Shown in pieces: positions 9,636-13,044 of a stretch of DNA of 13,044 nucleotides (positions are counted from its first letter, which is position 1; the number at the start of each line of letters is the position of its first letter). The stretch covers positions 1 to 13,044 of the forward strand of contig JBDTIZ010000171.1 of NCBI GenBank assembly GCA_039936115.1. Direction: 5' to 3'. The notes below the pieces were generated by a model. That model did no database searches. It was not told the origin of the DNA and worked only from the letters and a program-made list of their open reading frames with translations. The position numbers and the translations under genes are program-made. The DNA comes from DATIJJ01 sp039936115. GTDB taxonomy: Bacteria > Pseudomonadota > Gammaproteobacteria > DSM-16500.

Positions 9636-9689
9636 TTGCACAAGCCCTATCATTCGCACAAGGCTGGAATGATAGGGCTTTTGGTGCAA
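9636..9689 (+). terminator. Long stem-loop, probable intrinsic terminator after the DUF1328 gene
   Basis: An exact 14-base inverted repeat (AAGCCCTATCATTC at 9642-9655, complement at 9667-9680) has an 11-base loop. It is extended by a second exact 6-base arm pair (TTGCAC 9636-9641 with GTGCAA 9684-9689) across a 3-base bulge. The inner stem ends GGGCTTTT, as intrinsic terminators do, although the T run is only four long. It begins 17 bases after the stop of the DUF1328 gene. Confidence 0.6.
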
Positions 9690-9808
9690 CGAGATTTACA
9701 CATCAGCAGAATGTCAGAAATCAACAACCTACATATCGCAATCAAAATAGAAAATCGGAATTGTATAAAAAATCAGTATTTTAAATAAGTTAGATTAGAA
9801 CGATATAT

Positions 9809-9837
9809 TTGACGGTTTTTTTTATTAAGCGTATTCT
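9809..9837 (+). promoter_or_regulatory. Candidate sigma70 promoter for the DUF3309 gene
   Basis: TTGACG (9809-9814, five of six consensus bases) and TATTCT (9832-9837, four of six) are separated by exactly 17 bases. Initiation near 9844 would give a leader of about 114 bases. In such AT-rich DNA chance matches are common, so this is only a candidate. Confidence 0.35.
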
Positions 9838-9839
9838 AA

Positions 9840-9865
9840 AAGTGTAATATGGATATTTAACACTT
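9840..9865. repeat. Small interrupted palindrome at the predicted transcription start
   Basis: AAGTGT (9840-9845) is repeated inverted as ACACTT (9860-9865), with inner AATAT and ATATT arms around a central GG and a 2-base offset. It overlaps the expected start point of the candidate promoter just upstream, a usual place for an operator. It could also be chance in AT-rich DNA. Confidence 0.3.
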
Positions 9866-9957
9866 GCAAATATTTCCATAAAATCTAACTAGATATAACT
9901 CTTTAATTTATGTGAATAAAAATTTATTAAATAACAACGATAAAGATAGGAGTCCAT

Positions 9958-10116
9958 ATGTCTATTACAACTCTGTTATTAGTCGTACTCATCTTAATAT
10001 TATTAGGCGTCTTACCCACCTGGCCATATAGTCGTAATTGGGGATATTATCCAACGAGTGGTGTAGGAACTATATTATTAATACTAATTTTATTATTACT
10101 CTTTGGGGTAATATAA
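9958..10116 (+). CDS. DUF3309 small membrane protein
   Basis: A 52-residue protein with two hydrophobic helices (about 3-19 and 35-52) flanking a polar aromatic turn, LPTWPYSRNWGYYPTSG. The LGxLPTWPYSRxWGYxP core is the hallmark of the DUF3309 family, widespread in proteobacteria and of unknown function. It should be an inner-membrane hairpin protein. AGGAG (9948-9952) lies 5 bases before the ATG, a strong site that fixes the start. It is followed after 61 bases by a gene for a small disordered protein, with an inverted repeat in the gap. Length and motifs match the family, so the gene appears intact. Confidence 0.88.
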   Translation: MSITTLLLVVLILILLGVLPTWPYSRNWGYYPTSGVGTILLILILLLLFGVI

Positions 10117-10166
10117 TAAAATTAAAGTATGAATAAGAGCATAATATCTTATTAAATTTAATTTTA
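10117..10166 (+). repeat. Nested AT-rich inverted repeat filling the gap between two small genes
   Basis: The outer arms are exact 10-mers (TAAAATTAAA 10117-10126 with TTTAATTTTA 10157-10166). The inner arms are exact 7-mers (AATAAGA 10132-10138 with TCTTATT 10147-10153) around an 8-base loop. The structure begins directly after the stop codon of the DUF3309 gene and ends directly at the AGGAGG of the next gene. As RNA it would be a long, weak, mostly A-U stem abutting the ribosome site. It lacks the G-C stem and T run of a terminator. Confidence 0.55.
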
Positions 10167-10177
10167 AGGAGGATTCT

Positions 10178-10354
10178 ATGCGTAATTTAAAAGATCCCAA
10201 TGACCCCAATGATCAATCAAAAACGCGAGAAATTCCAACAAGGGAAGATCCGGAAAAAACATATACGCCAAAAGACCCAAGCAATGCGCCAAGTAAACAT
10301 CCTGAATTTGAGCCTAATAAAAATAATCCACGAAATCCAAAAGAAGATATTTGA
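10178..10354 (+). CDS. Small hydrophilic Pro/charged-rich protein, function unknown
   Basis: A 58-residue protein (MRNLKDPNDPNDQSK... ending NPRNPKEDI). A perfect AGGAGG (10167-10172) lies 5 bases before the ATG, which strongly supports translation. It has 11 prolines and 23 charged residues (11 basic, 12 acidic), with no Gly, Val, Cys or Trp, and repeated short DPN/DPS/NP units. It has no signal peptide and no membrane segment, so it should be cytoplasmic and intrinsically disordered, resembling hydrophilin-type stress proteins in composition only. I recognise no family. It follows DUF3309 and probably shares its transcript, and a terminator at 10418-10460 fits its 3' end. The stop lies 9 bases from the converging glycosylase gene. 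Confidence 0.75.
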   Translation: MRNLKDPNDPNDQSKTREIPTREDPEKTYTPKDPSNAPSKHPEFEPNKNNPRNPKEDI

Positions 10355-10363
10355 AAAGATAAT

Positions 10364-10915
10364 TTATAATTTTGAAATAAATTGATTATGCTTAATGTAA
10401 AAACGCAGCAACCGCTTAGCCCAACGTCCGGCGTAATCTACGCCGATGCGGGGCTTTTTTACAATAAAAAATCGTTTAACCGTTGGAATCTCAGCAATAT
10501 AAAAATCATTGCTTAGCAAATCATGTCCATGATGTTTTTTAGTAATGTGCATAGATTTACATAACAATCCGGGGCCTTGCGTACGAGTTGTAATATTTTT
10601 TATGGGTTCAACTGCTCGAATTAGGACAGCAGAAGCCTGGCCTTCTGGTTCTGTGACGACATTCATGCAATGATACATGCCATAAATTAGATAAACATAC
10701 GCATAGCCTGGTGGACCAAACATCACTTCTGTACGTTTGGTTTTTCCTCTTGCTGAATGTGCAGCAAGATCATGCGGACCAAGATAGGCTTCTACTTCGA
10801 CAATTTTTCCAATCTGTTCTACACCATTGACAATATGAACTAAATATTTTCCAAGTAGTTCTTTGGCTACAATGATAGTGTCGCGCGCATAAAATTCACG
10901 TGAAAGTTTTTTCAT
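10364..10915 (-). CDS. aag: 3-methyladenine DNA glycosylase, AAG/MPG family
   Basis: A 183-residue base-excision repair enzyme that flips out and removes alkylated or deaminated purines (3-methyladenine, 7-methylguanine, hypoxanthine, ethenoadenine), leaving an abasic site. Family motifs appear in order: LSREFYARDTIIVAKELLGK at 4-23, the catalytic stretch VEAYLGPHDLAAHS with general-base E42, Y44 and H53 (equivalents of human E125, Y127 and H136), the YVYLIYGMYHCMN block with intercalating Y75/Y78-region tyrosines and N85, TQGPGLLCKSMHIT, and RIGVDYAGRWA near 156-166. The last replaces the usual ending before PWRF with a somewhat divergent tail (LLRFYIKHN). Length is normal for bacterial members. 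No clear Shine-Dalgarno sequence precedes the ATG. It sits 33 bases after a secreted-protein gene in the same direction and may be co-transcribed with it. Confidence 0.95.
   Translation of the reverse strand: MKKLSREFYARDTIIVAKELLGKYLVHIVNGVEQIGKIVEVEAYLGPHDLAAHSARGKTKRTEVMFGPPGYAYVYLIYGMYHCMNVVTEPEGQASAVLIRAVEPIKNITTRTQGPGLLCKSMHITKKHHGHDLLSNDFYIAEIPTVKRFFIVKKPRIGVDYAGRWAKRLLRFYIKHNQFISKL
10418..10460 (+). terminator. Intrinsic terminator for the + strand small genes, inside the aag coding region
   Basis: An inner hairpin of exact 7-base arms (CGGCGTA 10429-10435, TACGCCG 10439-10445, loop ATC) is nested in outer arms AGCCC (10418-10422) and GGGCT (10451-10455). The T run continues to 10460 on the + strand. 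On the - strand no T run follows, so it points only toward transcripts arriving from the 58-residue protein gene, 64 bases upstream. It lies antisense in the last part of aag. Confidence 0.55.
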
Positions 10916-10948
10916 ATATTTCTATAAGCCCTTGATTTATGTAAATAC

Positions 10949-11374
10949 TCAAGTATTTTTATTTCTAATAGCAATTCCTTTATACAAACCCTTACATTCG
11001 CTCGTATACCAAACACCTTTAGTCGTTCCAGCTTCCGACAATTTATAAAGATTATAAAAAATATGATCATGCCACGGTTTATTACCCAATTGTCCCGATG
11101 CTACAAAATCACCGTGAATCAAATATATATTATCTACTTTATCAATATTAAAATTTGTATGATCTAATTTGATGCCTTTATTTGTAAGCGCAAATGTGTC
11201 TTTAATTGTATGAATAAACGTGCCTGGTGTATGTGCATTGCAATAATCTTGCGTAACTTCTTTTTTGATTGGAACTGCTTGGTAATAAATACCTTTCCAG
11301 GTAATTAAATCTAGATTAGCCCATGTAACGCTGGGGAATAACAATATCGTTAAACAAATTCGTTTTAATCGCAT
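10949..11374 (-). CDS. Secreted or periplasmic protein, function unknown
   Basis: A 141-residue protein with a classical signal peptide: MRLKR, a hydrophobic core CLTILLFPSV and a likely signal peptidase I site after TWA (residue 19). The mature part of about 122 residues is rich in aromatic and hydroxyl residues, has no further membrane segment and contains exactly two cysteines (C45 and C127), which could form a disulfide in the periplasm. I do not recognise the family; the fold looks beta-rich by composition. AAGGA on the - strand (complement of 11383-11387) is 8 bases before the ATG and supports the start. It lies 59 bases after the P-loop kinase gene and 33 bases before aag, in the same direction. 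Confidence 0.75.
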   Translation of the reverse strand: MRLKRICLTILLFPSVTWANLDLITWKGIYYQAVPIKKEVTQDYCNAHTPGTFIHTIKDTFALTNKGIKLDHTNFNIDKVDNIYLIHGDFVASGQLGNKPWHDHIFYNLYKLSEAGTTKGVWYTSECKGLYKGIAIRNKNT

Positions 11375-11433
11375 TTAAAATATCCTTAAAGCTTATTAAT
11401 GATAAGTGCCCCATGCAAGACATCTTTGATTTA

Positions 11434-11931
11434 TTAATCAGCCTTAACGTGTAGCTGCAAAATAAATCCTTCACTAGACTCTGGCGGAACAAAATAATGC
11501 ATTAATTCAGCATATAATGCTTCAGACATCTTGCTCGCGCCCTCAAGTAATTCAAGATTACGTTTTTGAAATTGCAACTTGCACTGCGCATCTGATGCTG
11601 CAATGTAGTGCAAAACATGTCTTACTTTTGCAGTGTCAATGATTGATTTAACCCAGAGTCTTTCTTCAGGCGTATTACCGCCAAAATCAAATACAACAGA
11701 CACATTCCTGCTTAGTAATGCAACCACATGACTTGAAACCAAATCTCTAAGTCGTTTTGAAAAAAATAAATAGTCTTTCAGATCATGAATTTCATTGGGA
11801 AATAATTTCTGTAGCCAAACATCTTCACTGATTAGAATAGCACTCTCTTCCCTTGCAAGCTTCTTAGCAAGAGTAGTTTTACCCGATCCGAGTTTTCCGC
11901 TAATAAAAAAAAGTATCGGTTTGTTTTTCAT
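11434..11931 (-). CDS. P-loop kinase/phosphotransferase-like ATPase (AAA_33 type)
   Basis: A 165-residue cytosolic protein starting MKNKPILFFISGKLGSGKTT. Walker A is G12-K-L-G-S-G17-K18-T19-T20. A SED motif at 35-37 follows the usual helix, a DFGGNTPEER segment at 82-91 corresponds to the second strand with its acidic residue and following Arg, and the SDAQCKLQFQKRN stretch (113-125) corresponds to the lid and adenine-binding region of small AAA_33 kinases. Known relatives phosphorylate small molecules (for example chloramphenicol or nucleosides) or are uncharacterised; the substrate here cannot be read from sequence. A zeta-toxin-like reading is possible, but no antitoxin gene is adjacent. 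GGAG on the - strand lies 11 bases before the ATG. It is the first gene of the - strand set. Confidence 0.82.
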   Translation of the reverse strand: MKNKPILFFISGKLGSGKTTLAKKLAREESAILISEDVWLQKLFPNEIHDLKDYLFFSKRLRDLVSSHVVALLSRNVSVVFDFGGNTPEERLWVKSIIDTAKVRHVLHYIAASDAQCKLQFQKRNLELLEGASKMSEALYAELMHYFVPPESSEGFILQLHVKAD

Positions 11932-12037
11932 TTGATAAAAAGCTCCGGAAGTACATTTGTATTATTTATATTGTGTCATACGAATGGGGAGAAATTCGAG
12001 TGCATATGTAAGAATAATCAATCAGTTATTATAGCAG

Positions 12038-12053
12038 CACTATCCTCATAGTG
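12038..12053. repeat. Short perfect inverted repeat upstream of the LuxR-type gene
   Basis: CACTAT and ATAGTG flank a 4-base CCTC centre, about 105 bases before the start codon, in the divergent gap between the P-loop kinase gene and the regulator gene. It could be an operator for this or another regulator, but the short arms make chance plausible. Confidence 0.25.
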
Positions 12054-12113
12054 AACTACTGAATACCAGGAAAAGGCCTCTCGATTTCGTAAAATATACT
12101 AGATAATAGCTTT

Positions 12114-12142
12114 TTTACAGTGTAGTATGCCAATTTTTTAAT
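12114..12142 (+). promoter_or_regulatory. Candidate promoter for the PAS-LuxR gene
   Basis: TTTACA (12114-12119) and TTTAAT (12137-12142) are 17 bases apart, each one mismatch from the sigma70 consensus. Transcription would start near 12149, leaving a leader of about 12 bases. The ribosome site is correspondingly weak (CAGG ending at 12151). Confidence 0.4.
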
Positions 12143-12160
12143 GAATTCAGGTTATATTAT

Positions 12161-12907
12161 ATGAGTCATCTTCAACCAGACAACAGTAACGAATTAATTA
12201 TTCAACGATGGCGAAATGGCATAAAATTAGTTAGGCTTACAAAGTCCAAGAGACAAATATATTCTGAATATTCTGTTATGGATTATTTGCAACTTCCCAA
12301 ACCTCTGCTGGTTTATTTTTATAATAGGGAAAATGTTTTTCAAAACGTTAATGAAGCACTCGCTGAGACTAATGGGTTTGAATCAGCTCAGAATGCCGTC
12401 GGTAAAACAATGTATCATGTTGCAAAAAAAGAATCTGCCGATGAACTGATTGCTAATAATTTAGAAGTGATCAAATATGAAAAAATTAAAATTATAGAAG
12501 AAAGTCTTGAACGGAAAGACGATATAAGCTTTGTAGGCCTCAGCATAAAATCACCCTGGTATAATGATGATAATGAAGTCATCGGTGTTTTTGGTTGCTC
12601 TTTGATGCTTGACTCACAACCTATTTCTGAAGCACTCTGCCATATCGCAAAACTTGGTTTACTCGATGCAAAAGGATTTGCCACTAAAAATACTTTGCCT
12701 GGCTTTCAGATTAACGGTTGCTATTTATCTCAACGTGAAAAAGAATGTTTATACTTTTGTGTTCGTGGAAAAACTGCGAGTGAAACAGCAAAAGCACTCG
12801 GTCTTTCCAAACGTACAATTGAAACATATTTAGCGAATATAAAGATTAAATTAGACATACCTTCGAAATCTGACCTTATTGAAAAAACCAGGGAATATTT
12901 TTTATAA
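12161..12907 (+). CDS. PAS domain LuxR-family transcriptional regulator
   Basis: A 248-residue DNA-binding regulator. The N-terminal half (about 45-150) looks like a PAS fold: LLVYFYNRENVFQNVNEALA, a GKTMYHV turn and the ending SPWYNDDNEVIGVFGCSL match PAS sensors that bind small ligands. The C-terminal 188-245 is a clear GerE/LuxR helix-turn-helix: YLSQREKECLYFCVRGKTAS, then AKALGLSKRTIETYLANIKI, including the family's REKE, G-K-T, T-I-E and N-I-K positions. Such PAS-LuxR proteins are abundant in Legionellales; none of the acyl-homoserine lactone-binding domain is evident. No receiver domain is present, so phosphorelay control is unlikely. The ATG at 12161 has only a weak Shine-Dalgarno sequence. 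It is divergent from the - strand genes and could control them or itself. Ligand and targets are unknown. Confidence 0.9.
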   Translation: MSHLQPDNSNELIIQRWRNGIKLVRLTKSKRQIYSEYSVMDYLQLPKPLLVYFYNRENVFQNVNEALAETNGFESAQNAVGKTMYHVAKKESADELIANNLEVIKYEKIKIIEESLERKDDISFVGLSIKSPWYNDDNEVIGVFGCSLMLDSQPISEALCHIAKLGLLDAKGFATKNTLPGFQINGCYLSQREKECLYFCVRGKTASETAKALGLSKRTIETYLANIKIKLDIPSKSDLIEKTREYFL

Positions 12908-13044
12908 TCTCATCAAAACATTTCTTTGATAATGGATCTGAATGAGTATCAAGCTAACTGCGTTGGATGCAAAATTCGTTTTATCTCAGTAAGGGATGTG
13001 GGTTTATCCGACACTTTTTTTGCAATCATGAGATTTGGGATTTT
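12908..13044. other. Right edge without a recognisable gene
   Basis: ATCAAA (12912-12917) and TTTGAT (12925-12930) form a weak 6-base hairpin after the regulator's stop, without a T run. The rest is unassigned; no open frame with a ribosome site is seen. Confidence 0.4.

Larger units (their letters stand above)
9690..9957. other. Non-coding stretch between the two small-gene pairs
   Basis: The gene-free gap runs from 9619 to 9957 (339 bases). Its left part is the hairpin described separately. The rest is AT-rich and holds a candidate sigma70 promoter, a small palindrome and the leader of the DUF3309 gene. The open frame crossing 9563-9784 has no ribosome site, runs through the hairpin and reads as non-protein-like, so I see no gene here. 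Confidence 0.6.

Noticed and set aside
9563..9784. 73-codon open frame on the + strand
   Set aside because: It overlaps the DUF1328 gene, reads through the terminator hairpin, and has no ribosome site or family likeness.
10200..10385. 61-codon open frame on the + strand
   Set aside because: It is an out-of-frame shadow of the 58-residue gene, which has the perfect ribosome site.
11434..11931. Zeta-type toxin of a toxin-antitoxin pair
   Set aside because: The P-loop fits, but no small antitoxin gene is adjacent and the general AAA_33 kinase pattern is an equally good explanation.
12141..12164. Seven-codon leader peptide overlapping the PAS-LuxR start (ATGA)
   Set aside because: The predicted -10 box covers its start codon, there is no ribosome site, and the peptide has no regulatory codon run.
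12971..13044. Possible insertion sequence end at the right edge (GGGTTTATCCGACAC, with ATCTCA/TGAGAT and AAAAT/ATTTT arms)
   Set aside because: The arms are very short and interrupted, no transposase frame or target duplication is visible, and I cannot assign it to a family without a search.

Overview
The window is AT-rich (by eye about one third G+C) and looks like the chromosome of a gammaproteobacterium, probably of or near the Legionellales (Legionella, Berkiella, Aquicella-like). This is inferred from three things: the PAS-LuxR regulator at the right end has the form common in that group, small DUF883/DUF1328/DUF3309 proteins occur together, and a bacterial AAG-type glycosylase is present. 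No rRNA, tRNA, CRISPR array, transposase or integrase is visible.

Bases 1-8983 hold two giant signalling genes in tandem on the + strand. The first enters the window already inside its kinase domain. It encodes a Ser/Thr kinase, a STAND-type AAA ATPase, a long helical repeat region, a GAF domain, a class III adenylate cyclase and a C-terminal TPR-like tail. The second starts 8 bases before the first one stops. It is a paralogue over the kinase, ATPase and helical regions but ends where the GAF and cyclase would begin, and its kinase has lost the catalytic Asp (HKD to HKN) and the DFG glycine (DFG to DFD). The pair therefore looks like an enzymatically complete receptor plus a translationally linked pseudokinase partner with no cyclase output. 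This is the most interesting feature of the window.

Bases 8984-10460 hold four very small + strand genes, each with a recognisable Shine-Dalgarno sequence. They encode an ElaB/YqjD-like tail-anchored protein (DUF883), a DUF1328 membrane protein, a DUF3309 membrane protein and a 58-residue Pro/charged-rich disordered protein. Proteins of this kind are usually linked to stationary-phase or envelope stress. The first pair ends at a strong hairpin terminator. The second pair is separated by an unusual nested AT-rich inverted repeat, and its transcript appears to end at a terminator embedded, antisense, in the end of the neighbouring glycosylase gene.

Bases 10364-11931 hold three - strand genes that may form one transcript: a P-loop (AAA_33-like) kinase or phosphotransferase, a secreted protein of unknown function, and a 3-methyladenine DNA glycosylase. 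Bases 12161-12907 encode a PAS-LuxR transcriptional regulator on the + strand. The remaining right edge (12908-13044) shows no gene.
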